A DNA stretch of 64,000 nt from Maniola hyperantus (Eukaryota; Arthropoda; Insecta; Lepidoptera; Nymphalidae): assembly GCF_902806685.2 (NCBI RefSeq), contig NC_048560.1:1776492-1840491 (forward strand). Direction: 5' to 3'. A program made the translations under genes and the position numbers. Under the pieces are notes generated by a model. The model did not search any database. It was given only the letters and a program-made list of their open reading frames with translations, and was not told the origin of the DNA. Within the stretch, counting starts at the first letter, position 1. Every line of letters starts with the position of its first letter. Below are positions 49,677-59,749 of the stretch, piece after piece.

Positions 49677-49888
49677 CTAAATGATGCCCGCGACTTCGTC
49701 TGCGTGGATTTCAGTTTTTAAAAATCCCGTGGGAACTTTTCGATTTTCCGGGATAAAAAGTAGCCTCTGTCCGCCCTCGAGATGTAAGTTAACTCTATAC
49801 CAAATTTCATCATAATCGGTTAAATTGTTGGGCCGTGGAGAGCTAGCAGACAGACAGACACACTTTCGCATTTATAATGTTAGTATGA
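49677..49888 (-). mobile_element. Hel-B, third of three, complete
   Basis: Left CTAAATGATGCCCGCGACTT (3' end, CTAG altered), right GCATTTATAATGTTAGTATG with GA at 49887-49888, the complement of a 5' TC. Confidence 0.85.
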
Positions 49889-50126
49889 ATAGAGTCCATA
49901 ATATAGTGAGATGAACTTGCTTCCCTCGGATGCTGTATAGGCGAGATTGTACGGACTCCCCGTAAACAATTGCAATGGAACAAATGATTAATTGTCATGA
50001 AATATTCGCGAAAACCGTCAGACTAATTACACGCTGGTTGCGTACATTAAAAATTAAATGACGTGCAATTGTATGAATTCATGTAGCTAGGGTTGACGAG
50101 CACTTAGTTTTACAATTACTATTCAT
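49889..50126. other. No recognised feature
   Basis: Unique-looking. Confidence 0.35.
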
Positions 50127-50539
50127 CATCGTCATCATCAACCGATAGACACCCACTGCTGGACATAGGTCTCTTGTAGGGACTTCCACACGCCACGGTC
50201 TTGCGCCGCCTGAATCCGGCGGATCCCTGCGACTCGTCAGATGACGTCCGTCCACCTAGTGGGGGGTCTTCCAACGTTGCGCCTTCCGGTGCGAGGTTGC
50301 CATTCCTGCACCTTGGGACCCCAACGTCTATCGGTTTGACGAACTATGTGCCCAACCCGTTGAGCTATGTCGGTTACTCTAGTTCTCCTACGGATCTCCT
50401 CATTTCTAATTTGATCGCGTGGAGAAACTCCGCACATAGCTCTCTCCATCGCCCGCTGAGTGACTCTGAGCTTTCTTATGAGACGCATATAGTTAGCGAC
50501 TATGTCTCGGATCCATATGTCATCACTGGCAACACACAC
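50127..50539 (-). pseudogene. RTE-1 3' end, ORF with small deletions
   Basis: The minus-strand frame 50539-50237 reads IRKLRVTQRAMERAMCGVSP, RDQIRNEEIRRRTRVTDIAQ, RVGHIVRQTDRRWGPKVQEW, GRRNVGRPPTRWTDVI. Compared with 60337-60750 it lacks AKLKWQWA between QRV and GHIV. The end is followed by VWKSLQETYVQQW in another frame and the GATGATGACGATGATG-type tail. 5' truncated and dead. Confidence 0.8.
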
Positions 50540-50646
50540 TGATCACAGTAAGTACTATTAAGTATTCTAAATTCACGACATGTGCAACTTGTAATGAAAC
50601 CTCGAGGCTTCATGTCATTTCAAGGCTATGAAACTAACGGACTAGA

Positions 50647-50719
50647 AGTACACGACTGGTGGAGATGGCAATCAGGGCGTCTCCCTACCCCGATTGACAT
50701 CTCGATCTGTCGCCTACTA
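50647..50719. mobile_element. MITE-4, core deleted
   Basis: AAGTACACGACTGGTGGAGA and CATCTCGATCTGTCGCCTACT with only about 30 bp between the arms. Confidence 0.75.
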
Positions 50720-50786
50720 TAGGTGTGTGACAATTGACACGGGTATCGTGACAGCAGCGTGGCAAAGAGTGTTAAATATGTACTTA

Positions 50787-50889
50787 CTAGCTGATGCCTA
50801 CAAATCATTTTTATTTATTTATTTATTTTACTTTGATAAAAAATTTAAAAACCTAAATCCACGCGGACGAAGTCGCAGGCATCCTCTAG
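50787..50889. mobile_element. Helitron-like fold-back, internally deleted
   Basis: Left CTAGCTGATGCCTAC (minus-strand 3' end) and right ACGCGGACGAAGTCGCAGGC plus ATCCTCTAG (plus-strand 3' end) face each other around a TTTATTTATTTA run. Confidence 0.65.
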
Positions 50890-51157
50890 TGAAGAATAAA
50901 TTTCACAAACTGAGCAATGAACAGCCCTACAATGTCCAACAAAATTGAATTAAATCCGTATACATAATGCAAACTAATTATTCTATTTAAAAGTAATTTG
51001 TTTTAATTTAATAATTATTCTGGAATATGGATACAGGTATCAATTATGTTAATTCATAATTGTATGAAAACTAAAAGCATAAAAGTGAAATTAAATGAAT
51101 GAAGGTGCTGCCATCGCGCCCTTCTATGTGACATGCTTCTAATAAGTATAACCATCA
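50890..51157. other. No recognised feature
   Basis: AT-rich. Confidence 0.35.
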
Positions 51158-51377
51158 TCATCATCAACCGATAGACGTCCACTGCTGGACATAGGTCTCT
51201 TGTAGGGACTTCCACACGTCACGGTCTTGCGCCGCCGCCATCCAGCGGCTCCCTGCGACTCATCTGATGTCGTCCGCCAACCTAGTGGGGGATCTTCCAA
51301 CACAGCGTCTTCCGGTGCGAGGTCGCCATTCCAGCACCTTGGGACCCCAACGTCTATCGGTTTTACGAACTATGTAG
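51158..51377 (-). pseudogene. RTE-1 3' end with one in-frame stop
   Basis: Minus-strand reading: VRKTDRRWGPKVLEWRPRTG, RRCVGRSPTRLADDIR, stop, VAGSRWMAAAQDRDVWKSLQ, ETYVQQWTSIG, stop, then a GATGATGATG tail. A single R-to-stop change breaks an otherwise continuous C-terminus. Confidence 0.8.
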
Positions 51378-51568
51378 TAGGAATAGGTATATATCTTCCC
51401 TCAAGATCTTTTGTGCGCGACCCTTTCCTTGGACATCACCCTAAATTCGCCAAAAAGACCCATGTCATAGCATATTGATGGTTATAAAGCTGATTGCCCA
51501 CCGGTCAATAATATGCTAATGTGGATCACCCTATGGAATGACATTTTTAAGCCTCTATATTATTATAA
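51378..51568. other. No recognised feature
   Basis: Unique-looking. Confidence 0.35.
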
Positions 51569-51670
51569 CTAGCTTATGCTCGCGACTTCTTCCGCGTGGA
51601 CCACACAAATTTCAAACCCCTATTTCACCCTCTTAGGGGTTGAGTTTTCAAAAATCCTTTCTTAGCGGAT
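51569..51670 (-). mobile_element. Hel-C 3' part
   Basis: CTAGCTTATGCTCGCGACTT, CACACAAATTTCAAACCCCT and TCAAAAATCCTTTCTTAGCG. Confidence 0.75.
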
Positions 51671-51775
51671 ATGGATAATATTATAAGGTTGTTTGTAGAG
51701 GGTAATCTCTGGAACTACTGAACCGATTTTGAAAATTCTTTCACCAGTAGAAAGCTACTTTATTCTTGAGTAACA
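51671..51775 (+). repeat. Unclassified repeat shared with 37145-37335
   Basis: GTAATCTCTGGAACTACTGA, ACCGATTTTGAAAATTCTTT and CACCAGTAGAAAGCTAC. The style (phrases such as AACCGATTTTGAAAATT) resembles the cores of helitron-like families. Confidence 0.55.
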
Positions 51776-52021
51776 TCACTACCCCTATTATAAATGTGAA
51801 AGTGTGTTTGTTTATTAGTTGGTTGGTTTGCCCTTCAATCACGTCGCAACGGAGCAACGGATCGATGGGATTTTTTTGCATCGGTATAGTTTAAGACCTG
51901 AAGATTAGGAGATTAGGGGGTACATAGGCTACTTTTTATCCCGGAAAATCAAAGAGTTCCGACGGGATTTCAAAAACCTAAATCCACGGGTACGATTTAC
52001 GAACTCGCGGGCATCAGCTAG
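51776..52021 (+). mobile_element. Hel-A, complete reference copy
   Basis: TC at 51776 (TCACTACCCCTATTATAAAT), then GAAAGTGTGTTTGTTTATTA, CCCTTCAATCACGTCGCAAC, CATAGGCTACTTTTTATCCC and the end GCGGGCATCAGCTAG (52021). The left neighbour is A and the right is T, fitting helitron insertion between A and T. No ORF. Confidence 0.85.
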
Positions 52022-52139
52022 TAGTAGGCTATATTTTACCTCCAAAAAGTTTGAGATCCCTACGAAAATTGTAATAAACTGCCCCTGCGAAGCCGGGGCG
52101 GTGTCGCTCCTCACGTAGGTATCATATACATAACGACAA

Positions 52140-52630
52140 AACATTCACAGTTACAAAAAAATCAGTGATCTCCATGATAGGCAAACTAGAAACAGAAATA
52201 AGCTGGCTACTCCTGCGCTCCGCCTCTGGAAGGTGCGAAAGTCATTTGTGGGAATGAGTGTAATATTTTATAATAAAATTCCACAAGCAATTTTAGACTT
52301 GCCTTTACACAAGTTTAAAAAATGTGTTAAAAGTATGCTCCTAAAAAAAGCATATTATACAGTCGCAGACTATGTAAACGATAAAAAAGCTTGGATTTGA
52401 CTCGCTCCAGCAATGCACGGGGCTGCAATGGCTTGTATAGTACGGTATAATAACATTGTAAATTGAAAAATTAATAAGAGCAACCGCCGAGTTTCTTGCT
52501 GGTTCTTCTCGGTAGGAACGGCATTCCGAACCAGTGGTAAATTAAAACTACCTGACTATTCATAAGCACTTTTAAAAAGTTTACATGAATAAAAAAAACA
52601 TTATATTCTATTCTATTCTATTCTATTCTA
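52140..52630 (+). pseudogene. LINE-J 3' end with intact C-terminal frame
   Basis: The frame from 52143 to TGA at 52398-52400 is open: SYKKISDLHDRQTRNRNKLA, TPALRLWKVRKSFVGMSVIF, YNKIPQAILDLPLHKFKKCV, KSMLLKKAYYTVADYVNDKK, AWI. It is a Jockey-like reverse-transcriptase C-terminus, homologous to LINE-K. The UTR (GTTTCTTGCTGGTTCTTCTC, AACCAGTGGTAAATTAAAAC) ends with about five ATTCT units at 52602-52630. 5' truncated. Confidence 0.8.
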
Positions 52631-53129
52631 TAGTATACAATATACATACATAATATACAAGATACGACATACATGCACCTCTTACGCATTTCAGCGAGAA
52701 GAGCTAAGTATTTGTTTACATTTTAAGCAAACTAGGAAATCTAAGGTAGAATACAATTAATCTATGGTATAATAATAAAAATTCTTAACGGGTGTAGTCG
52801 CAAGAATGTTCGACGAGGTACAAGTACAAAGGGTATTCGTAAAATGAAATCGACAAGCGAAATACAATTTATCGTTGGGTTGGGTATAAATCCGTCGGCT
52901 TACGTATGTGGGAGCGGCTGGCACTAGCGGGGAAAAGGAAATAGTTCTCAAGTTAGCATTCCTGTCACTTGTAGTATTTGTTCAGATAAGTGGATGCCTG
53001 ACCTGTATATCAAAGTGAGACGTGAGTAGTGCATATAAACTTCTGTGCTTCTGAGATTTCATGTTTGGAAATCTTCTGTAAAATATATCTGATGATTTCA
53101 GATGATACGTTGCATGTTAAATTTTAAAT
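52631..53129. other. No recognised feature
   Basis: Unique-looking; no coding support. Confidence 0.4.
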
Positions 53130-53480
53130 TGTTTCTGGTCTGGTGGTAGGCTGTGGCTAGTTACCGCCCTACAAAAAAGATAGCGATGTTAAAAAGTCAA
53201 AAGTCAAAAGTCAAATGATTTATTCAAAATAGGTAATAAATTACTCTTATTGATGGTCTGGTATGGTGTTAGATTTGTAAGATATAGTGGTGATAATTAT
53301 TACGCAAACTTAAAACTAAAGTTACGAGGGTTCCAAACGCGCCCAGGTCTGAGAAGAGCCCACAACAAACTCAGTTAGTATATAGAATAGTTCTCAAGTT
53401 AAGTTACCACTTCCATCTTAGACTGCACACATTATCAGGTGAAATCCCAGTCCAGGGCTGGCTCGTATCGATAAAAAAGG
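53130..53480 (+). mobile_element. SINE-1 degraded, split by LINE-T
   Basis: Left piece TTTCTGGTCTGGTGGTAGGC with GTGGCTAGTTACCGCC; right piece CTTCCATCTTAGACTGCACA with CAGGTGAAATCCCAGTCCAG. LINE-T lies between. Confidence 0.65.
53193..53385 (-). repeat. LINE-T 3' end, reference copy
   Basis: AAAAGTCAAAAGTCAAATGA tail complement, TTATTCAAAATAGGTAATAA, GTTAGATTTGTAAGATATAG, TAAAGTTACGAGGGTTCCAA, ACGCGCCCAGGTCTGAGAAG and CCCACAACAAACTCAG. A LINE 3' UTR. Confidence 0.75.
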
Positions 53481-53509
53481 TATATTTTCGGGGTGGGACT
53501 AGCGAGGAA

Positions 53510-53567
53510 TAGCTGTGCGTTGATAGATCAGTCAGTCAGTCAGTCACCTTTTCCTTTTACATATTTA
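53510..53567 (-). mobile_element. Hel-C 5' end fragment
   Basis: GCTGTGCGTTGATAGATCAG, then TCAGTCAGTCAGTCACC. Confidence 0.65.
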
Positions 53568-53618
53568 AAAATAAAATACCAAAAATATTTATTTCGGTAA
53601 AACAATAATTTTCGCATA

Positions 53619-53905
53619 ATGCGTAGTAATATAAAGATAGATAAAGCCAAAACGTGCAAATACAGGGGTCTAGGCTCCGAATATGAATTTGTCCCATTCG
53701 GTGTCGAGACCCTTGGTCCGTGGCGTCCTAGCGCTATAAGACTTTTTAAGGAAATAGCAAAAAGGTTAGTCGACATCACAGGAGACCGAAGAGCTGGCAG
53801 CTACCTCGGACAAAGAATTAGCCTAGCTATTCAAAGGGGGAACGCTGCCAGTATCTTCGGAACCTTGCCTAAAGGGACACCTTTTAATAATATATTATTT
53901 TAGTT
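53619..53905 (+). pseudogene. LINE-L C-terminal ORF piece, frame intact
   Basis: 94 open residues: KAKTCKYRGLGSEYEFVPFG, VETLGPWRPSAIRLFKEIAK, RLVDITGDRRAGSYLGQRIS, LAIQRGNAASIFGTLPKGTP, then FNNILF and TAG. The VPFGVETLGPWGP ... RAGSYLGQRISLAIQRGNAASI pattern is found at the C-terminus of many animal LINE polyproteins; the exact clade is not assigned. 5' truncated, so not functional as such. The start codon used for the interval is arbitrary. Confidence 0.75.
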
Positions 53906-54292
53906 ATAATATTATATTTTTTAATGTTTTAGTTTTAGTTTAAAATATTAATTTATCTATTATTATTATTAAAGATAGATTATGGTATAGATTTTGTTAT
54001 GGATATTTAGATGGGTTATGCTATATAATATGGCATAGTAGTAATGTAATATCAGAGAAAGTAGATATAATTAGCAATTTTCACTGAATTCATTAGCGTG
54101 GCGCGCGGCGGTGGGCTATAAAACTCAAATTTGCTCTACTTATCGTGGAGATGCTGCGGCAGGCTGCCAGTCTTTACTTTAATCACTACCCCGAGCGCAG
54201 GCATCCCTGATGCGATATAAAGTGGATTATAATCTCTAATTGATGTTTAGTTTATTGTTGTTTTACGCTCATAGTAAGTATTCTCATAGTAA
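53906..54292. other. No recognised feature
   Basis: AT-rich, then a GC-richer piece at 54100-54210 (GTGGCGCGCGGCGGTGGG) without a recognised family. Confidence 0.4.
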
Positions 54293-54547
54293 CTAGCTTA
54301 TGCCCGCGACTTTGTCCGCGTGGTCTACCCTTTCGAACCCCTATTTTACCCCCTTGGGAGATAAATTTTCAAAAATCTTTTCTTAGCAGATGTCTGCGTC
54401 ATAATAGCTATCTGCATGAATAAAATATAAGAAAGATAAAATATGAAAATATAAAAAAGGATTTTTGAAAATCCAACCCTTAAGGAGTTAAAGTAGGGGT
54501 TCGAAATTTGTGTAGTCCATGCGGACGAAGTCGCGGGCATAAGCTAG
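54293..54547. mobile_element. Hel-C fold-back copy, both ends CTAG
   Basis: Left CTAGCTTATGCCCGCGACTT and right AAGTCGCGGGCATAAGCTAG are exact complements. The inner blocks TTTCGAACCCCTATTTTACC and AGTAGGGGTTCGAAATTTG are also inverted. Two 3' halves in head-to-head orientation with the 5' parts lost. Confidence 0.8.
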
Positions 54548-54791
54548 TTAGAGTATTTAAGCTTCAATAATTATTTTACTTAAATCAAATGCAAAGCACA
54601 TAGAAACCTGGCGAAACTTCTGAAACAATTAAGTTTCAAATGCTTAAGTTTTAAGCCGAGACACGCGAGATGTGAGACATCAAATTAAGTTACTTGTTCA
54701 AATTAAATATTAGCAGAGCTATTTTAATGCTAACTTAGTTTAATTGAATAAAAAGCATTGAAGAAACCTTACTGATCAAACTCAACTAATT
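54548..54791. other. No recognised feature
   Basis: AT-rich. Confidence 0.35.
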
Positions 54792-54835
54792 ATTTTATTC
54801 AGATACATGTTAACCCTTGACTGCAATCTCACCTT
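54792..54835 (-). mobile_element. SINE-1 tail fragment
   Basis: TTATTCAGATACATGTTAAC and TTGACTGCAATCTCACC. Confidence 0.65.
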
Positions 54836-54837
54836 TG

Positions 54838-54945
54838 TTAATATAGTTGTGATAATTAATACGTAGGTACTTATAACTAAAGCTACGAGGGTTCCAAACG
54901 CGCCCAGGTCTGAGAAGAGCCCACAACAAACTCAGCAAATCAAAA
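54838..54945 (-). repeat. LINE-T 3' UTR fragment
   Basis: ATATAGTTGTGATAATTAAT, AAGCTACGAGGGTTCCAAAC and CAGGTCTGAGAAGAGCCCAC. Confidence 0.7.
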
Positions 54946-55214
54946 TCAAATCAGCATCAAACTTCTGAATACTTGAATTTCTTACAAAGCTAAATCGACA
55001 ATCCAGATTTGAGCATAATAAATTGGAAATTAATTTCGGGATCCTATAGAGTCATCAAACGCAGATTTCTTCGCGGCTGTCATCCCGTCCTGTCATACCG
55101 ATCGATATTTCACGAGGACCCTGACTGCCAGTGACAGGTGAGGGTGGAGTGAGGGTGTAAGCGATAACTTATCTTTCAAAGCTATGGAATACGGTGTTTT
55201 TATCATCTTCTTCT
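54946..55214. other. No recognised feature
   Basis: Unique-looking. Confidence 0.35.
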
Positions 55215-55720
55215 TTATATATAAAATTCAAAGTCCTGACTGACTTAGATATATGACGCACAGCCTAAACCGCTGGACCTAGAGACATGAAATTTTGAGG
55301 ATGAGTTTTATGTAAAGAGTAGGTATCCATGAATAGAATAGAATAGAATAGAATAGAATAGAATAGAATGTTTTTTTATTCATGTAAACTTTTTAAAAGT
55401 GCTTATGAATAGTCAGGTAGTTTTAATTTACCACTGGTAACATGGGTTAAATGGGGGATGGAAGTTTGTATGAAAGTCCGTCGTTTTTGATTTTGGTTCA
55501 AAATAACGGATTGGATTTATGAAAATTATACTGACAAGGGGTTAAATAGGGGATGAAAGTTTGTATGAAAGTCTGCCATTTTTCAAGTTATTTGCACGAA
55601 AATTGGTATTTGAGTTGTCGGTCACAAATGAAGAAATACGTGTTTCAGGATTTATGGAAAATCAACCCTCACCTTGATATTCTAAATGCCACCCGAGTAA
55701 GCCGGGGCGGGATCAGCTAG
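55215..55720 (+). mobile_element. Hel-C, interrupted by a LINE-J tail
   Basis: TATATATAAAATTCAAAGTC start, ACGCACAGCCTAAACCGCTG, break at 55326, resume at ATGGGTTAAATGGGGGATGG, end GCGGGATCAGCTAG (55720) followed by T. Confidence 0.8.
55326..55437 (-). repeat. LINE-J tail inserted in Hel-C
   Basis: About seven GAATA units, then TTATTCATGTAAACTTTTTA, AAAGTGCTTATGAATAGTCA and TTTTAATTTACCACTGGTAA, the exact complement style of 52530-52600. CATG occurs at both junctions and may be the target duplication. Confidence 0.8.
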
Positions 55721-55910
55721 TTAGATATGGCGCCGTAGCAAGTAGAAACGTAAAACAAACTTTTTTTGATGACAAGACCTAAATTGCGATTGCATGCGAT
55801 CTCACCAATGGTTGAAATGCAGTTTAAGATGGTAGCAGCGTAGTTCACGACAGGAAACTTGTCACAAAACGTTGAGTCACTTATAGTTCGCGACAGGTTC
55901 AACATGGCAA

Positions 55911-57358
55911 TCTAAATATATAAAATTCAAAGTCCTGACTGACTGACTGACATAGATATCAACGCACAGCCTAAACCGCTGGTCTAAAGAATAGACCCTC
56001 AAAATTTCATGTCTTTAGAATTTGGAGGGTCTATTCTTTGTGAAGAGTAGGTATTCACTAAGAAAGGATTTTTCGAAATTCCACCCCAAAGTGGGTTAAA
56101 TGGGGGATGGAAGTTTGTATGAAAGTCGGTCATTTTTCAAGTTATTTGCATGAAAATTGGTATTTGAGTTTTAGGTCACAAATGAAGAAATACGTGTTTC
56201 AGGTTTTTTGGAAAATTTGCCCATAAGGGTGGTAAAATAGGGGATGTAAGTTTGTATGTGAAATCATCGCACAGCCTAAACTGTTGGTCCTAAAGACATG
56301 AAATTTGGAGGGTCTATTCTTTGTACAGAGTAGGTATCCACTAAGAAAGGATTTTTCGAAATTCCACCCCTAAGTGGGTTAAATGGGGGATGGAAGTTTG
56401 TATGAAAGTCGGTAATTTTTCAAGCTACTTGCATGAAAATTGGTATTTGGGTTTTCGGTTACAAATGAAGAAATACGTGTTTTAGAATTTTTGGAAAATT
56501 TGCCCATAAGGGTGGTAAAATAGGGGATGTGAGATTGTATGGGAAAGTTTTAATTATTGATATTATTAACTTGAAATTTGGAAAATAGGTTTTTTCTTGA
56601 GGTTAGGTGTCAGCTAAGAAACGACTATGAGAAATACCCCCCTAAAGGGATGAAATGGGGGTTAGACGGTTATATGAAAGTCCTATGTTTTTGAAGTTAG
56701 GGACGTGAAAATTGGTATTTAGATTATTAGTTTTAAATAACCTATAATCTATCTATAATTCTATATATATAAAAAATTCAAAGTCCTGACTGACTGACTG
56801 ACATAGATATCAACGCACAGCCTAAACCGCTGGTCTTAAAGACATGAAATTCGGAGGGTCTATTCTTTGTACAGAGTAGGTATCCACTAAGAAAGGATTT
56901 TTCGAAATTCCACCCCTAAGTGGGTTAAATGGGGGATGGAAGTTTGTATGAAAGTCGGTCATTTTTCAAGTTTTTTGCATGAAAATTGGTATTTGGGTTT
57001 TCGATTACAAATGAAGAAATACGTGTTTCAGGATTTTAGGAAAATTCGCCCATAAGGGTGGTAAAATAGGGGATGTAAGTTTTTATGGGAAAGTTTTAGT
57101 TATTGATATTATAATTGACTTGAAATTTGGAAAGTAGGTTTTTTCTTGAGGTTAGGTGTCAGCTAAGTAACGACTATGAGAAAATTCCCCCCCCCCTCCC
57201 CTCCCTCCCCCAAAAGGAGTGAAATGGGGGTTGGAAGGTTATATGTGTTATTCAGTGCTGTTCAGAGTGCGTGTCCTGATGTTATAATGTTTGTTTCTGA
57301 AAAAAAATGCCATTTGTTTCCTGTAGGCCACGCGGGCGAAGCCGCGGGCAGAAGCTAG
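55911..57358 (+). mobile_element. Hel-C, long copy with repeated modules and a provable empty site
   Basis: 5' TCTAAATATATAAAATTCAA, 3' GCGGGCAGAAGCTAG (57358), inserted exactly between A and T of a MITE-4. The CGCACAGCCTAAAC module recurs at about 55962, 56269 and 56815. A second full 5' terminus (TCTATATATATAAAAAATTC) at 56760 shows that a complete unit of about 600 bp (56760-57358) forms the right part, while the left unit has no 3' end of its own. No Rep/helicase coding sequence, so non-autonomous. Confidence 0.85.
57187..57211. repeat. C-rich run inside Hel-C
   Basis: Ten C, then CCC, CC-type and CCCCC runs separated by single T. The same site in the neighbouring module (56633) has only six C. 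The minus strand is a strong G-quadruplex candidate. Confidence 0.85.
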
Positions 57359-57412
57359 TCGGGGTATAAGGCGAGAGACGGCCTGCACACCCGCACGTCG
57401 CCCGAGCTCTTA

Positions 57413-57711
57413 AAAATTAAAGCCTCCTATTAACGAATCAAGAGTCATGCAAGAGTCAAAGTAACAATATTCAGAAAACATATTTTCGTAAAGCTATCAG
57501 TCTCAATAAAAGCGAAATCGTTTTTATCACAATTAAGGCCCATAATAATATCATGATTCAGGCTCAGGGCCACTTAAGTGAGGATATTTTTTTTCTCATA
57601 ATTAGCGAAATTTCCCGAGCCAAGTAATTAGCAATTAGTTGTTTGCGTAGGGTGAAATTAAAGCGCAAAAATGCTTTTGAATTTTTTTTAGGTCTATACC
57701 AGCTTTAGTTT
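57413..57711. other. No recognised feature
   Basis: AT-rich. Confidence 0.35.
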
Positions 57712-58136
57712 AAAAAACCGGCCAAGTGCGAGTCAGGCTCGCACACTGAGGGTTCCGTACTAAAGTCGTATTATTTCGACATTTTGCACGATAATTCAAA
57801 AACTATCATGCATAAAAAATAAAAATATGTTTTAGAATGCACAAGTAAAGCCCTTTCATATGATACCCCACTTGATATAGTTATCTTACTTCGAATATTG
57901 AAAATACTAATTATTAATTCATGACCACAATTTAATTTTTTTTGTGTGATGTAACCACAAATTCACGGTTTTCAGATTTTTCCCCTAAAGACCCACCTAC
58001 CTGCAAAATTTCATGATTCTAGGTCAACGGGAAGTACCCTGTAGGTTTCTTCTTAGACAGACAGACAGACAGACAGACAACAAAGTGATCCTATAAGGGT
58101 TCCGTTTTTCCTTTTGAGGTACGGAACCCTAAAAAG
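57712..58136 (+). repeat. FP-N, complete
   Basis: AAAAACCGGCCAAGTGCGAG to TTGAGGTACGGAACCCTAAA; GACA run near 58056-58080. Confidence 0.85.
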
Positions 58137-58146
58137 CGGTGAAAAC

Positions 58147-58212
58147 TTATAGTACAGGGGAGGGAGCGCCCCGCACACCACCACCCTGTGCGGGTGAGCA
58201 CGGGTGACGTGC
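58147..58212. mobile_element. MITE-4 central fragment
   Basis: TATAGTACAGGGGAGGGAGC, GCCCCGCACACC, GTGCGGGTGAGCACGGGTGA; arms missing. It lies between two FP-N copies. Confidence 0.55.
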
Positions 58213-58214
58213 GT

Positions 58215-58520
58215 CGGTGAACTCGCGCACCGAGGGTTCCGTACTACAGTCGTATATTTCTACATTTGATATTATGATACCCCACTTGGTATAAATCTTA
58301 CTTTGAAAGTTGAAAATTCTTATTATTTGTTCATGAACACATTTTAATTTTTTTTGTGATTTTTCCCCTTTCTTGTGCTATAAGACCTACCTAAACGTCA
58401 AATTTCAAGACTTTAGGTCGACGGGAATATCCCTATAGGTTTCTTGACATACAGACACACAGACAACGAAGTGATGCTATAAGGGTTCCTTTTTCTTTTT
58501 TTTTGAGGTACGAAACCCTA
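58215..58520 (+). repeat. FP-N, diverged and shortened
   Basis: GAACTCGCGCACCGAGGGTT, ATACCCCACTTGGTATAAAT and TTGAGGTACGAAACCCTAAC. Confidence 0.75.
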
Positions 58521-59164
58521 ACGGCTGTTAAACACTCATCCGATCCGAGTCCGTGAACATACGTTCCTTTTTGTTTTGTATGGGAGCTTATGACATAAGT
58601 ATGTCGTAGATAATCGCTGGTATTCTCACGGATGACGGATAGAACTCGGATGCTGGAAGTGCAGTTCGTAATCGCCGTTAAAGTAGGTAATCTAGGCTAT
58701 GCTTTTAGGTTTAAATTTAGGCTTCGCTAAGTAGCCTAAGCACCGTATTCGTAGCATTTGGCACGCGATCTGTGAATGAGTTTCACAAAAGCAACGATTC
58801 AAGTTTTTGCTCTCGCAAAACATAAGGTTGGAGAAAAACTTGGCATCAGTCGTGTATTGTTTTCTGTTAAAGCGGTGCCAGATTTTCCGTTAGAAATAAA
58901 GACTTTTTGTGTTAGAGAAGCTACAATTTTCAGATATCTTATATACAGGGTAACCATGAACGCTAGCAAAAACTTAGCGTTATTGTTATACTATCTAAAC
59001 ACAATCAAATACCAATAACCATTTGCCTAATTTTGCAGTTTTAGTGATTTTGTATTTTTCAAACCCGCAATGTATAGCGTGCAAAACTCGGTTCAATGCC
59101 TCACCTACGACGCGGCATTGACTCCGAGTGGCCTACTTGCAATATATCGTGAACTTTTACAGAT
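58521..59164. other. Mostly unrecognised; short repeat at 58946
   Basis: ATACAGGGTAACCATGAACG and CTAGCAAAAAC at 58944-58977 resemble CAGGGTGTAACCAGAACGCT at 20206. The 80-residue frame at 58776-59018 has no recognised domain. Confidence 0.4.
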
Positions 59165-59338
59165 TCTGGAATACTCTTCTGAGATCAGTGTTTCCTGCCA
59201 ATTATAATCCGGGTATCTTTAAAACAAGAGTAAATAGGCACCTTCTAGGAAAACGCGTCCCGTCTTAGGCCACATCATCACTTCCCATCAGGTATGATCG
59301 TGGTCAAGCGTGCGCCTATAATGAATTTAAAAAAAATA
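59165..59338 (+). pseudogene. LINE-S 3' end
   Basis: The frame at 59188-59268 encodes VFPANYNPGIFKTRVNRHLL, then GKRVPS and TAG. The UTR CCACATCATCACTTCCCATC ends in an A-rich tail. Same junctions as 14951-15133. Confidence 0.75.
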
Positions 59339-59456
59339 TATATCTAAGAGTAGTAGAGTATTCAACGTAGTTTTCATAATAATCGAATATATCAAACATG
59401 TCAATAGCATAAATAGAGAAGGTAAACTCCATCAGGCAACCAGTCAGCTTGGAGTC

Positions 59457-59495
59457 ACGGGCGCCATGGGCGTTGTGGGCGTTGTGGGCGCGTAA
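59457..59495. repeat. GGGCGTTGT short tandem repeat
   Basis: CATGGGCGTTGTGGGCGTTG and TGGGCGCG: two and a half units of 9 bp. Confidence 0.75.
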
Positions 59496-59629
59496 ACACG
59501 AAGCACGGAGAACGTATAAACTAGCTTCCTAATAAAGTTGCCTTATCAAACAGGAATACGTGACTTACCCGGCTCGGCTTGGTCCGGGACACACGGACTT
59601 CTCCGCTTTTTCCACTCCGATAATAGGTT

Positions 59630-59741
59630 TTTTTAAAATTCGAATACAAGTTAGCCCTTGACTGCAATCTCACCTCGTGGTAAGTGATGATGCAATCTAA
59701 GATGGATGTGGGCTAACCTGAAAGAGGTATGGCAGTTTTTT
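59630..59741 (-). mobile_element. SINE-1 3' fragment
   Basis: AATTCGAATACAAGTTAGCC, CTCACCTCGTGGTAAGTGAT and GTGGGCTAACCTGAAAGAGG. Confidence 0.75.
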
Positions 59742-59749
59742 GTTAGTAA

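Larger units (their letters stand above)
55883..57412. mobile_element. MITE-4, split by Hel-C
   Basis: Left TAGTTCGCGACAGGTTCAAC with ATGGCAA, right TCGGGGTATAAGGCGAGAGA and CACACCCGCACGTCG. Joined, they restore ATGGCAATCGGGGTAT as in unbroken copies. The far right arm is lost. Confidence 0.75.
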
